The notes under the pieces: generated by a model
Database searches by the model: none
What the model saw: the letters and a program-made list of their open reading frames with translations, nothing else
Told to the model about the DNA's origin: nothing
Position numbers and translations under genes: made by a program
Part shown: positions 36,645-46,607 of the stretch, in pieces
Position numbering within the stretch: position 1 is the first letter of the stretch
Layout: each line of letters opens with the position of its first letter
Source: Isachenkonia alkalipeptolytica
Lineage (GTDB): Bacteria > Bacillota > Clostridia > Peptostreptococcales > T1SED10-28
Direction of reading: 5' to 3'
Length of the DNA stretch: 64,000 nt
Assembly (NCBI RefSeq): GCF_009910325.1
Contig: NZ_SUMG01000014.1
Span: forward strand, 1-64,000

Positions 36645-36655
36645 AAGCAGCGATA

Positions 36656-36967
36656 TTATCCGTTAATCTTTTCAATTAACAGCTTTGTATATGGCTGTCG
36701 GTGTCCCTGCTTCTTTCTGTAAGCTTTTTTCGGCTTATATTTGAAAACCGTAATTTTTTTAGACTTTCCCTGCTTTTCTACCTTTGCATCAACTGTAACT
36801 CCGTCCAGAATTGGAGTACCAAAGGTAAAGCTTCCCTCTTTAGAAATTCCAAGAACTCGGTCTAGAGTTACCGTTTCTCCTTCGTTGACCTCTAACTTTT
36901 CAACGAATACAGAATCGCCCTCTGCTACTTTGTATTGTTTTCCACCAGTCTCGATAATTGCGTACAT
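36656..36967 (-). CDS. rplU: Ribosomal protein L21
   Basis: 103 residues. [13 protein letters not shown] at 2-14 and the basic end [17 protein letters not shown] near 78-94 are diagnostic. It is the first gene of the rplU-prp-rpmA unit, behind a leader RNA and a strong promoter. Confidence 0.97.
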   Translation of the reverse strand: MYAIIETGGKQYKVAEGDSVFVEKLEVNEGETVTLDRVLGISKEGSFTFGTPILDGVTVDAKVEKQGKSKKITVFKYKPKKAYRKKQGHRQPYTKLLIEKING

Positions 36968-37048
36968 CTATCAAGCACCTCCTCTTTTCAAACTCGCCAA
37001 ATATAGGCAACATTTATGTTTTAAACCTTATTTGCGCGGCTACTACGA
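36968..37048 (-). ncRNA. Ribosomal L21 leader RNA
   Basis: The leader between the predicted start at about 37048 and the rplU start contains GCCGCGCAAATAAGG on the minus strand, similar to the conserved core of the L21 leader family of Firmicutes, thought to bind L21 for feedback control. Paired arms are weak to the eye; the family call is by position and this core only. Confidence 0.55.
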
Positions 37049-37054
37049 ATATAG

Positions 37055-37083
37055 ATAATATCATATTTATGCCCTTAAGTCAA
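37055..37083 (-). promoter_or_regulatory. Sigma-A promoter of rplU
   Basis: On the minus strand TTGACT (37078-37083), 17-base spacer, TATTAT (37055-37060). The -35 box overlaps the stop codon of rng. Confidence 0.75.
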
Positions 37084-38528
37084 TGCGTATTCCTATGAAT
37101 TTCAAAATCTCCAAAGGCCAGATTTTCATCCCCTTTAAAATAGATGGTAATTTGATAATAAGCTTCCATTTTTTTAATGCGTTCCGGTTTTCTTCTTAAC
37201 TTTTTATTTAAATCAGGGTGAACTTTAAAGAAAAATTCTTTACAGGATGTATGTTCAATTTTTCTTAAAACCTCTTTCTCAACTTTCAATAAAAAGAAAT
37301 CCAAGGACATTCTTCTCCCCGTACCTTCACAATGATCACAACCACTATATAAGTACTTCTCTAAGGTTTTGCTCTCTCTCTTCCTGGTAAGCTCTAATAG
37401 TCCCAGGTTTGTCACTCCTAATACTTTGGTTTTTGTTTTGTCATGATGTAGATACTTTTCAAAAGTATCGATCAATTCTTTATAATGGCTTCCACTTTTC
37501 ATATCGATGAAATCGATAATAATAATACCGCTAATGTCTCGGAGCTTCAACTGTTTTGCAATTTCTTTAGAGGCTTCCAAGTTGAGTTGAAAAATCGTCT
37601 CTTCGAACTCGCGTTTACCGGTATATTTACCGGTATTAACATCTATTGCCGTCAATGCTTCTGTATGATCAATTACTATATATCCCCCACTCTTTAACCA
37701 AACTCTGGGTTTGTAAATTTGTTCAAGTTGTGAAATAATATTAAATTTCAAAAACATTGGCACCTTATCTTGATAATGCTTCATACGATTTAATAGATCC
37801 GGATTTAACTTTTTCATCAATGAGATGCTTTTGTCGTATTCTTCTTTCAAGTTAATGTACAGTGTTTTAACATCATCGGTAAAATAATCCCTTAATACCT
37901 TATGGGCAATTCCCCATTCTTCAAAAATTAATTTCGGAGGGTACTCATAGGATCCGACACGTTTAACGTCTTCCCACATTTTAATCAGATACTCAATTTC
38001 CTCTGCAAAATCCTTCCCGGAATAATCCTTAGCGGCGGTTCTGACAATCAGTCCATAGTCTTCCGAAAGGTATTTTTTCACCTCACTCTTTAATCTTTTT
38101 CTTATCTCCTGATTTCGAATACTTCTTGAGATGCCAATCCCCTGCTCAAAGGGCAACAACACAATATTTCGTCCAGGAAGTCCTACTTTTCGGGTAATTT
38201 TAGCACCTTTATCTCCAATTTCTTCCTTTATTACCTGTACAATAATTCCTTGCCCCTTATTCAAAAGCTTTTCTATCGTCTGCCCTTTGTTTTCCTCTTC
38301 TGAAATAAGAGCATCTTTAATATGAAGGTAGGCATTTTTCTCCCGGCCGATATCTACAAAAGCCGCCTGCATTCCCGGCAAAATATCCACAACTTTTCCT
38401 AAATAAACATTATTTAAAATCCTTGCAGAATCTTTTTTTTCCACATAGTATTGAGTAAGAGCTTGGTTTTCATCGAGTATTGCAATCCGAACTTCTTCAA
38501 ATTCAACGTCTACTAAAATTGTCTCCAT
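37080..38528 (-). CDS. rng: Ribonuclease G/E family
   Basis: 482 residues. S1 RNA-binding domain (about 35-120), catalytic DNase I-like core with YIVIDHTEALTAIDVNTG near 283-300 and IIIIDFIDM near 335-343 (metal-binding Asp residues), and the zinc-link CDHCEGTGR near 395 for dimer contact. Acts in rRNA maturation and mRNA decay. Start ATG at 38528 with GTGAGGG in front; the frame to 38540 begins in this site. Confidence 0.95.
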   Translation of the reverse strand: METILVDVEFEEVRIAILDENQALTQYYVEKKDSARILNNVYLGKVVDILPGMQAAFVDIGREKNAYLHIKDALISEEENKGQTIEKLLNKGQGIIVQVIKEEIGDKGAKITRKVGLPGRNIVLLPFEQGIGISRSIRNQEIRKRLKSEVKKYLSEDYGLIVRTAAKDYSGKDFAEEIEYLIKMWEDVKRVGSYEYPPKLIFEEWGIAHKVLRDYFTDDVKTLYINLKEEYDKSISLMKKLNPDLLNRMKHYQDKVPMFLKFNIISQLEQIYKPRVWLKSGGYIVIDHTEALTAIDVNTGKYTGKREFEETIFQLNLEASKEIAKQLKLRDISGIIIIDFIDMKSGSHYKELIDTFEKYLHHDKTKTKVLGVTNLGLLELTRKRESKTLEKYLYSGCDHCEGTGRRMSLDFFLLKVEKEVLRKIEHTSCKEFFFKVHPDLNKKLRRKPERIKKMEAYYQITIYFKGDENLAFGDFEIHRNTH

Positions 38529-38554
38529 AAAAACCCTCACTTCCTCAGTACTCG

Positions 38555-39307
38555 TTATACGGCATCAATAAGATTTTTCATTGCTCCGTTTACCTCTTGA
38601 TATAGATCTTTTCTTGTAATTTCTACTGATGTAATTTCTATGGGGTTTTCTTTCTCCCGGTTTTGTTCTTGATTTTTCAAATATTTTTCGAATAGCTTAA
38701 TAAGATCCTCCGGTTTTAAATTTCCTTTAGATCCAGTGGTTAACAGAGTATATAATGACCATTTTTCTCCCCGGACACTCTCTAATGTTAATTCTTTTAT
38801 CAAAGGTCGCACATCCACTTCTTTATACTCTTGGTGCCGTTGCCGACGTTTTTTCTTTTTCTTCCGAGTAATCATAATTCTTTCTTCTTCCAAAAATCCG
38901 GCAACCCATTGTTCAAATAGCTCTCTGTCCCAATTCTCGTCGATAAATTCTACAGCAATAAGATAATCGGAATACTCGACCATAGACATTAAAGAGTCTT
39001 CTTTAGAATCAATATATTTACCATCTAATATTTTGATACCCCTCGGCATATGCTGATTAACACTTTGTTGAAATTCTGTAAAAGACATCTCCTCATTCAA
39101 CTTAAGATCAAAGTACTCTCCGTAACTTTCAACCCCAAGGCTGAGAGCCGTGGCAAAGGAAATGATCGGATGAGGATTAAATCCCTGGGTATAGGCAATA
39201 TTAATTCCTGCTCTTCTTAAAACTCGATGAAAAAGTCTGACAAGATCTAGGTGTGAAATATATTTCATGTCTCCGGTTTTTGAAAATTTCCCCCTTAACA
39301 TGGCCAT
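38555..39307 (-). CDS. TIGR03936-family radical SAM-associated protein (DUF2344)
   Basis: 250 residues. Family defined by occurring next to the TIGR03960 radical SAM protein; function unknown, a role in tRNA or ribosome modification has been guessed. KYISHLDLVRLFHRVLRRAG near 16-35 and YTQGFNPHPIISFA near 41-54 are the conserved blocks. ATG at 39307 shares its A with the stop of the radical SAM gene (TAATG), so the two are coupled. A lysine-rich patch KKKKKRRQRHQ occurs near 150. Confidence 0.88.
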   Translation of the reverse strand: MAMLRGKFSKTGDMKYISHLDLVRLFHRVLRRAGINIAYTQGFNPHPIISFATALSLGVESYGEYFDLKLNEEMSFTEFQQSVNQHMPRGIKILDGKYIDSKEDSLMSMVEYSDYLIAVEFIDENWDRELFEQWVAGFLEEERIMITRKKKKKRRQRHQEYKEVDVRPLIKELTLESVRGEKWSLYTLLTTGSKGNLKPEDLIKLFEKYLKNQEQNREKENPIEITSVEITRKDLYQEVNGAMKNLIDAV

Positions 39308-41169
39308 TAACATACACCTCCCCGGGATGTAAATTTTTGATTAATTCCACATGCGGAACAATTTAACCGACAGTCCGGGGTTACCTCTTCGATTTTCGCC
39401 TTATTATTCTCTTGCATTAAATAAGACTTGTTCACGCCGATATCAAAATGGTCCCAAGGCAAAATTTCATCATAACTTCTTTTTCTATGACTATAGAAAT
39501 CCAAAGATGAGTCCTCCTCTTCAAAGGCCTTAACCCATTTTTGATAATCGAAATGATCTCCCCAACCATCGAATTTGCAGCCTAAACTATAGGCTTTATA
39601 AAGCACTTTTGACAATCTTCTATCTCCCCTGGCAAAAGCCCCTTCTACCACACTGGTTTTACCATCATGGTAATTATAGTTTATGCTACGGTGGGTGAGA
39701 CTTTCTTTTAATATCGATTGTCGTCGGTGAATCTCCTCTAAGGAAATTTGTTCTTCCCATTGAAAAGGAGTAAAAGCCTTTGGTACAAAAGTGGAAGTGC
39801 TTACAGTAATTTTTAAACCTCCCGCCCTCTTCTCCTTCGGAAGGCTATGATACTGATTAAGAACTTTATAAACCAATTCTTTAATCCCCAATATATCTTC
39901 ATCGGTTTCTGTAGGCAGTCCGATCATAAAGTACAATTTTATATTATTATAGCCCATTTCAAAAGCTTCTTTTGCCGAGTTTAAAAGATCTTCTTCTCTG
40001 ATATTTTTATTGATCACATCTCGAAGTCGCTGGGTTCCGGCTTCGGGCGCAAAGGTTAAACCGGTTTTTCGCACCTTTTGAATTTCTTCTATAAGTTCCT
40101 TTGAAAAATTATCCAGTCTAAGGGAGGGAAGGGATACACCGATATGATCCTTTTGGTTGATCTCAATCAGGTGGTGGATCAATGCTTCAATTTCTGTATA
40201 ATCACTGGAACTTAAAGAAGCTAATGAAATTTCTTCATAACCCGTGTTTTGCAGTAAATCATGGGCCATGGTTTGAAGTTTTTCTAAACTCCGCTCCCGA
40301 ACCGGACGATAGATCATTCCCGCTTGACAAAAACGACAACCCCGGATGCATCCTCGAAAGATCTCTAGCACCACACGGTTATGAACGGTATCTATATAAG
40401 GCACCAATATTTTATCAGGATAATAGGCTTTATCAAGGTCTTCAATAATTCTCTTTTTTAACCCCTGCTCACCACCACTTTTTTCAGTTGATCGAACTTC
40501 TTTAATCCTGCCATCGGCATGGTAGTCCACTGCAAAATGACTGGGCACATAAATTCCTTCTATTTCTGAAGCGGCTAATAAAAAGTCCGCCTTTTGATAG
40601 TTTGGCTTCTGTTTGATTTTTTTATAAAGATTAATCACTTCAAGAATGATTTCTTCCCCTTCTCCCAATACAATAATGTCCGCAAAATCTGCTATGGGCT
40701 CAGGGTTGTAGCTGCATGGGCCTCCAAGAATTATAATAGGATCCTCTTCCTCTCTATCCTTCTGAAACAAAGGGATCTCTCCCATATCTAAGATGTTTAA
40801 AATATTGGTATAGCTTAGTTCGTACTGCAGAGTGAAACCGATAAAGTCAAAGGCCTTCAATGGTGTCTTTGTCTCCAATGCAAATAGGGGGCGTTCTTCC
40901 CTTCGGAGTAAGTTTTCCATGTCTGTATTCGGTGAAAACACCCGCTCGCAGAAAATATCCTGCTGCTCATTCAAGAGATGATAGAGAATCTGCATACCTA
41001 AATGGCTCATACCGATTTCATACGTATCCGGAAAAGCAAAAGCAAAACGAACCATATCCTCGTTGATTTCCTTGTGGGCGGAGTTCATTTCGTTTCCTAA
41101 ATATCTTGCAGGTTTTTCAACTTTCATCAATAAATCATCGATTTTTACTTCTTTTATTTGATCACTCAT
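39307..41169 (-). CDS. TIGR03960-family B12-binding/radical SAM protein
   Basis: 620 residues. N-terminal B12-binding-like region, then a radical SAM core with CIRGCRFC (CxxxCxxC) near 272-279 after EIFRG, and a C-terminal zinc-like segment CRLNCSACGINQ near 602. Reaction unknown. Always coupled with the DUF2344 gene; both precede rng and rplU in Clostridia as here. Confidence 0.9.
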   Translation of the reverse strand: MSDQIKEVKIDDLLMKVEKPARYLGNEMNSAHKEINEDMVRFAFAFPDTYEIGMSHLGMQILYHLLNEQQDIFCERVFSPNTDMENLLRREERPLFALETKTPLKAFDFIGFTLQYELSYTNILNILDMGEIPLFQKDREEEDPIIILGGPCSYNPEPIADFADIIVLGEGEEIILEVINLYKKIKQKPNYQKADFLLAASEIEGIYVPSHFAVDYHADGRIKEVRSTEKSGGEQGLKKRIIEDLDKAYYPDKILVPYIDTVHNRVVLEIFRGCIRGCRFCQAGMIYRPVRERSLEKLQTMAHDLLQNTGYEEISLASLSSSDYTEIEALIHHLIEINQKDHIGVSLPSLRLDNFSKELIEEIQKVRKTGLTFAPEAGTQRLRDVINKNIREEDLLNSAKEAFEMGYNNIKLYFMIGLPTETDEDILGIKELVYKVLNQYHSLPKEKRAGGLKITVSTSTFVPKAFTPFQWEEQISLEEIHRRQSILKESLTHRSINYNYHDGKTSVVEGAFARGDRRLSKVLYKAYSLGCKFDGWGDHFDYQKWVKAFEEEDSSLDFYSHRKRSYDEILPWDHFDIGVNKSYLMQENNKAKIEEVTPDCRLNCSACGINQKFTSRGGVC

Positions 41170-41183
41170 AATTCCACTCCTAA

Positions 41184-41205
41184 ACGTAATATTCTATTTA
41201 CGTTA
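41184..41205 (-). repeat. Inverted repeat just before the ribosome site of the radical SAM gene
   Basis: AACGTAA and TTACGTT, 8 bases apart, placed directly upstream of TAGGAG. It could be an operator or an RNA hairpin near the translation start. A weak promoter TTGATT-17-TAGACT lies further upstream. Confidence 0.4.
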
Positions 41206-41296
41206 AATTTAATGTTTTAAATTTTTTTGACTCTTAAGTCTATCATAATTAAACCAATAAATCAACGTCGATCCCTCTTCATTCCAGAGCAAACGC

Positions 41297-41339
41297 AAAA
41301 AAGACTTCTAACTGATTTTTTCAATTAAAAGTCTTTTTT
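41297..41339 (-). terminator. Terminator after minE
   Basis: Long stem with AAAAGACTT and AAGTCTTTT at the base and TCAATTA/TAGTTGA-like inner part, followed by T on the minus strand. Confidence 0.85.
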
Positions 41340-41362
41340 GATAAATTATCAAAGAAAGATCT

Positions 41363-41656
41363 TTATTCTTCCTTTTTATGTTCTTTCATCTTTTTTATAG
41401 GAATGTTGGCAACTAAAGCAGGTTTGCCTCTAGAATTTGAATCATCATCGGTTTGGACAAGTTTTACATCAAAACAGCTTTCATCAATTTCAATATACTT
41501 CGAAATCACTTCCAAAATATCACTTTTTAAGTTGTTGATAAACTCCGGTGAAGAATTATTACGATCGTGAATTAGCACCAGTTGCAATCGTTCTTTTGCT
41601 ACATTCTTACTTGTTTTATCCTCTTTATTAAACCATTTAAATATATTGAGATTCAT
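41363..41656 (-). CDS. minE: Cell division topological specificity factor MinE
   Basis: 97 residues. Anti-MinCD helix region with AKERLQLVLIHDRN near 20-33 and the topological domain with YIEID near 60. Drives MinD oscillation; its presence with minC and minD points to a MinE-type rather than DivIVA-type system. Confidence 0.94.
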   Translation of the reverse strand: MNLNIFKWFNKEDKTSKNVAKERLQLVLIHDRNNSSPEFINNLKSDILEVISKYIEIDESCFDVKLVQTDDDSNSRGKPALVANIPIKKMKEHKKEE

Positions 41657-41679
41657 TTTATGCCCCCCTCTCCTCTTTT

Positions 41680-42480
41680 TTAGTTTGAGTTAATCTTAAA
41701 AAAACTTTTTAATCGATCCACTAATCCATTTTCTATTTTAAACTCTTCAAAGGGTACTTCTTCACCGTTAATTCTTCGTGCGATATTTCTAAAAGAAGTT
41801 CCTGCAAAAGATTGCTCCTGGTTCACTACCGGTTCCCCTCTGTTCGTGGAAATAACAATATTTTCATCATCGGGTACTACACCGATTAAATCGATCGCTA
41901 AAATATCAATCATATCCTCCGTATTCATCATATCTCCACGTTTTACCATATCATAGCGCAGCCGATTAATAATCAATTTTGGATCGCTGATTTCTGAAGC
42001 TTCCAAAAGACCAATAATTCGATCCGCATCCCGCACCGCTGAAATCTCTGGGGTTGATACCACTATGGCTTCGTCTGCTCCCACAATTGCATTTTTAAAA
42101 CCTTGTTCTATTCCTGCAGGACAGTCAATTACTACATAGTCAAAACGCTCCTTTAATTCATCGATCAAGCCTTTCATTTGCTTCAGGGCGATTGCATTTT
42201 TATCCTTCGTTTGGGCTGCCGGCAATAAATGAAGTCCCGGATGCTTTTTATCTTTGATCAGTGCTTGTCGAAGTTTACAAACTCCCTCCACAACATCCAC
42301 AATATCATATACTATTCGATTTTCTAACCCGAGCACCACATCTAGATTACGAAGCCCAATATCTGCATCTACTACTACTACTTTTTTGTCCAGTTTCGCC
42401 AAAGCCGTACCTATATTGGCTGTCGCTGTGGTTTTACCAACGCCACCTTTGCCGGATGTGATAACAATAACTTTTCCCAT
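41680..42480 (-). CDS. minD: Septum site-determining ATPase MinD
   Basis: 266 residues. Deviant Walker A SGKGGVGKTT at 8-17, DCPAG near 120, and an amphipathic membrane-targeting helix at the C-terminus (DRLKSFFK near 253). Overlaps minC at one base. Confidence 0.97.
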   Translation of the reverse strand: MGKVIVITSGKGGVGKTTATANIGTALAKLDKKVVVVDADIGLRNLDVVLGLENRIVYDIVDVVEGVCKLRQALIKDKKHPGLHLLPAAQTKDKNAIALKQMKGLIDELKERFDYVVIDCPAGIEQGFKNAIVGADEAIVVSTPEISAVRDADRIIGLLEASEISDPKLIINRLRYDMVKRGDMMNTEDMIDILAIDLIGVVPDDENIVISTNRGEPVVNQEQSFAGTSFRNIARRINGEEVPFEEFKIENGLVDRLKSFFKINSN

Positions 42481-43115
42481 TATTTTTCCCCCTTCTTCTT
42501 CCCTTTATTGTAATTGGATTCTACATATACTGATTGATTCTTTACTTTTGCAACTTCCGGATTCACCGAATCCGGAAGTTTTTCATCAGGCGATCTTGCG
42601 ATTATGTCCCCGATTCTTAATTGCGTTGGGTTTAAAACATGTGCGGAAACAATGGCATCGAGATTCCCATTCGCGCCTGCGTGGGCGATTCCCCTTAAGC
42701 TTCCTAACACTATGATGTTTCCGTAGGCTTTTACTACGGCCCCGGGATTTACATCGCCAAAGACTACCAGGTTCCCTTCGTAAGATAACACCTGTCCTGA
42801 ACGTAAGGTTCCACTGTGAAACTTTGTCATTCCTTCTTTTAACCCTTGGAAAATTTCAGGTTTGAAGTCTTCCGTAACTTCTTTAAAGTTTAAATCATAC
42901 TTTTCCATAACAATGGTTTTAAGGGCTAGACGCTCTTCCTCATTTATATAGGGGCATTCAATATCCAGTAGATTCGCACCTTTAAAAAAACTTCCGGCCT
43001 TTTCAAAATGTGCGATTAATGCACTCTTTATGTTTTGGAAATCTTGGTTCTCTTTGACTTTGATGACCAATCCATCTTTCGTTCCTTTAAATTCAATTAA
43101 GCTTTGATTCGTCAT
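42480..43115 (-). CDS. minC: Septum site-determining protein MinC
   Basis: 211 residues. N-terminal FtsZ-inhibiting domain (about 1-95) and C-terminal beta-helix with GNLVVFGDVNPGAVVKAYGN near 112-132 and GSLRGIAHAG near 137, which binds MinD. First gene of minCDE. Confidence 0.95.
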   Translation of the reverse strand: MTNQSLIEFKGTKDGLVIKVKENQDFQNIKSALIAHFEKAGSFFKGANLLDIECPYINEEERLALKTIVMEKYDLNFKEVTEDFKPEIFQGLKEGMTKFHSGTLRSGQVLSYEGNLVVFGDVNPGAVVKAYGNIIVLGSLRGIAHAGANGNLDAIVSAHVLNPTQLRIGDIIARSPDEKLPDSVNPEVAKVKNQSVYVESNYNKGKKKGEK

Positions 43116-43208
43116 ATCGAAACCTCCACACTGAATTTCTTCTATCTAAATATACTATTCTCTATAAATTGTAAAACTCCTGCTTATTTTATTTAAAAAA
43201 ACTATTTC

Positions 43209-46067
43209 CTATGGATTCACAGTGCTCCCCTCTTCCTCATCAACATCCTCAAGCTCTTCATTTTCCTCTTCTAAAGCCTTATTCATGCCTAAATGCTCTG
43301 CAACAATTTCTCTAAAAATTGGTGCGGAGTACCCACCAGTTCCTCCTTGGTGGATCACTACCGCCACAGCGATTTCCGGATCTTCGTAAGGAGCAAAACC
43401 AATAAACCAGGAATAATTATCGTAATCATCCTTATATTGATTTAATTTCTGATTATCCATACTGGGATTCAGTGCTTTAATCGCTTCTCTCATAGCATAA
43501 CTTTCTTCTAGAAACCTGGGATCTTCCGGATTCTCTTCTCTTAATTCGTCTATTTTTCTATAGACCTCATCTTCGGATACCCTGAATCGATTTAAATGTT
43601 CTAGAAGGTATTCCACTTCATCTTTCGGGGGGATTTTACCAGTGAACTGCGCTGTACCGGTTTTCCCGGCTACATCAACCGGAAAATTTTGAAAGTATCT
43701 TCTTGGGGTTCCTTCCTCCGTGGTCTTAAGCATCCCTTCGTTTATTATATCAAGATGCCGCGGATCATCTAAAGCTAACTCGTTTGCAATCTTCGGCTCC
43801 TTGTTCTCGAATTCACCGGTTAAAGGATCTTCGATCCTATCGATTGCAGATACTTCATATCTTGTGCCTCCGTTTGCAAAAATCGCCATTAGATTAGCCA
43901 TTTGGATCGGAGTGTATTGATGCTCCCCTTGTCCAATGGAAAGGTTTAACTCGTCCATCTTCGTCCAATAGGCTTGGTTAAAGTAACTATACTTAATAAT
44001 ATCCACCCAACCTGCATCGCCGTCAATTCGGTCAATGTATTCCCTTTCAATTCCGACTTCCAGTAGCCGATTATACAGTTCTCCCCTTGAAGGGTTTTCA
44101 TCCGTCCAGGAAATAATCTCATCGATAATATCTTCTCGAGGGTCTTCCGTAAGATCTACCACTTCCGGATCTAAATGTTCCAGTCGTAAATCATTGCTTA
44201 GTTTCCACCGAAGAGATCTTTCGATACCCAAAGTTTTCATTTCTTCGCTGGGGATGTTGCCGGATTCTTCTGAGGGAACCTTGATTTCTATTCCAGAGGC
44301 ATCATTTAGCCCTAATTCTTTTGAAAATTCCAACATTTGATCAACACTCATACTGAAAGGTAGCGCCCGATCTCTGGAGTAATCCCAATTTCGAAGAACA
44401 GAACCAAAATAAATATTGTTCGAATCCGCGATAGCCTCCACTAAGTTTTGACTACCTAAGTAGCCTCTGTTTTGATTCCATAACCAGTTTCCAAAAATTT
44501 GATTGCCATCTCGATCCACCTCGATATAACCGGTATCCCGCATACGATAATTGGGATCCAGACCATATTCTAAAGCTGCCAATCCCACAACCATCTTATA
44601 TACCGACCCCGGCTGCACTGCCGAACTAATAGCTATATTTCGCAAAGGAGTCGGTGACAAACGATCATTAGGATTTTCCGGTTGTAGTTTCTCCCAGTCA
44701 TCACTGCTGATTCCCGTAGTAAATAAATTAGGATCAAAATCCGGATAATTCGCTAAGGCCAATACTTTTCCTGTATTAACATCCAGGACCACAGCTGAAC
44801 CACTCTTTGCTTTATCGTAAATCCGTCCCTGGGCATTTTGAAACGTATCTGTCCCCCAAGGGGTTTCATAAGTTCCACCCTGTTGGATAGTATTGATTAC
44901 TTCCTCTAAAATGTTTTCCGTTTTTTTCTGTAAATTTTTATCAATACTGGTATATATATTTTTCCCGGGTACCGGATCTACGGTTTCTAAAGTCTCCTGC
45001 CTTCGTCCTCTCGAATCAACCAATACTTCCTCAGAACCTCTTTTCCCTTGCAAGTCCTCTTCGAAGGCGTGTTCTATTCCCATTTTCCCAATAACATCAT
45101 TTTTCTCATAGCCCAGCTCGTCTACGTAATGCTCAATTTCCTTCTCTGTTGCTATCCGACCCACATGGCCTAAGATATGAGATGCCAGAGAATCATTTGG
45201 ATAATGTCTTATCGGTTTTTTCACTACATTGACCCCGGGGAATCTATGAATGTTTTCTTCAATGGCAATCACGGAATCCAAACTGATATCTTCAATAATT
45301 GTAACCGGCTGATACTGAAAATAGGACCCTTGTCGCTGAATCTGATCCCGAAAGATCATAACATCCCGGGCTTCTTCTTTTGATAACTGACTGTCAATTT
45401 CAAAAACTTCTTCTCGTATATGTGCAAAGACTTCTTTTGCCGTCATGTCATAATCTTCAATTCTATAACTGCCCATCCAACGTTCTTTATTGAGCTCTTC
45501 ACGAAACTTCCAGCTACTAATAGAAATAGGTACTGATATTTCTGAAGCTTCCTCAATGAAAAATTTTTGAGCTTCACTGTCTTCAAGGTCCTCCAGTTCA
45601 TACCGATACTTTAATACTTCAAAAGCTTCCTTTGCATTAGCGACTTCTTCCAAATCATAGGTTTCCTTCCACTGATCAATCTTCTGATCATAGGTAAAGT
45701 GGGGCTCTCCATCCTCAGAAAAAACAATGGGAAACTCATCTTCTTGCACATCTCCATTTTTACGAAGAATGCTCATTAATTCAAATGCCAAGTCATTAAT
45801 ATCGGCATCTATGGTCTCATTTCTCATAATCTCAATGTTGTAACTGACATTATTTCTTGCTAGCGGGTCCCCATCCCTAGTATAGATTTCTCCACGGGGG
45901 GCCGGTGTGGAAACGGTTTTTAAAATACTGTTTGCCGCACGATTTCTGTAAACCTCTCCCTCCACGATCATCAAGCTCGCCAGTCGCAGAAAAATTACTG
46001 CAAAAACCCCTAATATGACGAAAACTAATAATACATATCTTCTTGTGGTTTTTTTATCCATAGTCAT
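43209..46067 (-). CDS. mrdA: Penicillin-binding protein 2 (elongation transpeptidase)
   Basis: 952 residues, long form usual in Clostridia. N-terminal membrane helix (about 12-32), a pedestal domain with APRGEIYTRDG near 51-61, and a transpeptidase domain with SxxK (SVYK near 485), SxN (SNN near 540) and KTG (GKTGTAQ near 795). Crosslinks wall during elongation with MreC/MreD. Start ATG at 46067 has AGGTG upstream. Follows mreD by 15 bases; the usual partner mreB is not upstream. Acidic C-terminus (EEENEELEDVDEEEG). Confidence 0.94.
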   Translation of the reverse strand: MTMDKKTTRRYVLLVFVILGVFAVIFLRLASLMIVEGEVYRNRAANSILKTVSTPAPRGEIYTRDGDPLARNNVSYNIEIMRNETIDADINDLAFELMSILRKNGDVQEDEFPIVFSEDGEPHFTYDQKIDQWKETYDLEEVANAKEAFEVLKYRYELEDLEDSEAQKFFIEEASEISVPISISSWKFREELNKERWMGSYRIEDYDMTAKEVFAHIREEVFEIDSQLSKEEARDVMIFRDQIQRQGSYFQYQPVTIIEDISLDSVIAIEENIHRFPGVNVVKKPIRHYPNDSLASHILGHVGRIATEKEIEHYVDELGYEKNDVIGKMGIEHAFEEDLQGKRGSEEVLVDSRGRRQETLETVDPVPGKNIYTSIDKNLQKKTENILEEVINTIQQGGTYETPWGTDTFQNAQGRIYDKAKSGSAVVLDVNTGKVLALANYPDFDPNLFTTGISSDDWEKLQPENPNDRLSPTPLRNIAISSAVQPGSVYKMVVGLAALEYGLDPNYRMRDTGYIEVDRDGNQIFGNWLWNQNRGYLGSQNLVEAIADSNNIYFGSVLRNWDYSRDRALPFSMSVDQMLEFSKELGLNDASGIEIKVPSEESGNIPSEEMKTLGIERSLRWKLSNDLRLEHLDPEVVDLTEDPREDIIDEIISWTDENPSRGELYNRLLEVGIEREYIDRIDGDAGWVDIIKYSYFNQAYWTKMDELNLSIGQGEHQYTPIQMANLMAIFANGGTRYEVSAIDRIEDPLTGEFENKEPKIANELALDDPRHLDIINEGMLKTTEEGTPRRYFQNFPVDVAGKTGTAQFTGKIPPKDEVEYLLEHLNRFRVSEDEVYRKIDELREENPEDPRFLEESYAMREAIKALNPSMDNQKLNQYKDDYDNYSWFIGFAPYEDPEIAVAVVIHQGGTGGYSAPIFREIVAEHLGMNKALEEENEELEDVDEEEGSTVNP

Positions 46068-46082
46068 TCTTATCACCTGGCC

Positions 46083-46580
46083 CTAGTATTTTACTTCTTT
46101 TATTCTTCGATTGTAGAACTTACTAAACAAAGTGTATATCAACAGCATAAAAACGCTATTGTATGCAATTTCAATCAAGGTATTAAAACTGAAGTAATGA
46201 GCGAGTCTCACTGTATATCCCATCAAGTAAACAAAAAATAAGCTAAGAAAATTGTATAGAACAATTGACACCATCCCTAATACTAGTGGAGTTAAATAGC
46301 TTTCCTTTACCATTTCCTCTTGAATAATTGATATGCCGTAGGCAACCAGCAGAAAAATGAAAGTATTCAGACCGATAAATACCCCGGTTACGGTGTCCAG
46401 CAACAATCCCGTATAGAGAGCGTAGAGAAAGCTCTCCTTCGGTTCTAAATAAACACTTATGGCAACAATTAACAGCAAACTGGTGTTTAGACTGGCACTA
46501 CTAATGCTTACAAAGTTCAAAACAGTGGTTTGCAAAATTATGTTAACGGTGAGAATCCCAATAATTATTATTTTATTCAT
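46083..46580 (-). CDS. mreD: Rod shape-determining protein MreD
   Basis: 165 residues, five to six membrane helices, very hydrophobic; typical start of FVSISSASLNTSLLLIV (near 23-39) and EPKESFLYALYTGLLLDT (near 46-63). Links MreC and the elongation synthases in the membrane. Start at 46580 has AGAAGGAG upstream. Confidence 0.9.
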   Translation of the reverse strand: MNKIIIIGILTVNIILQTTVLNFVSISSASLNTSLLLIVAISVYLEPKESFLYALYTGLLLDTVTGVFIGLNTFIFLLVAYGISIIQEEMVKESYLTPLVLGMVSIVLYNFLSLFFVYLMGYTVRLAHYFSFNTLIEIAYNSVFMLLIYTLFSKFYNRRIKEVKY

Positions 46581-46607
46581 AATGTCTCCTTCTATCATAG
46601 AATTACT

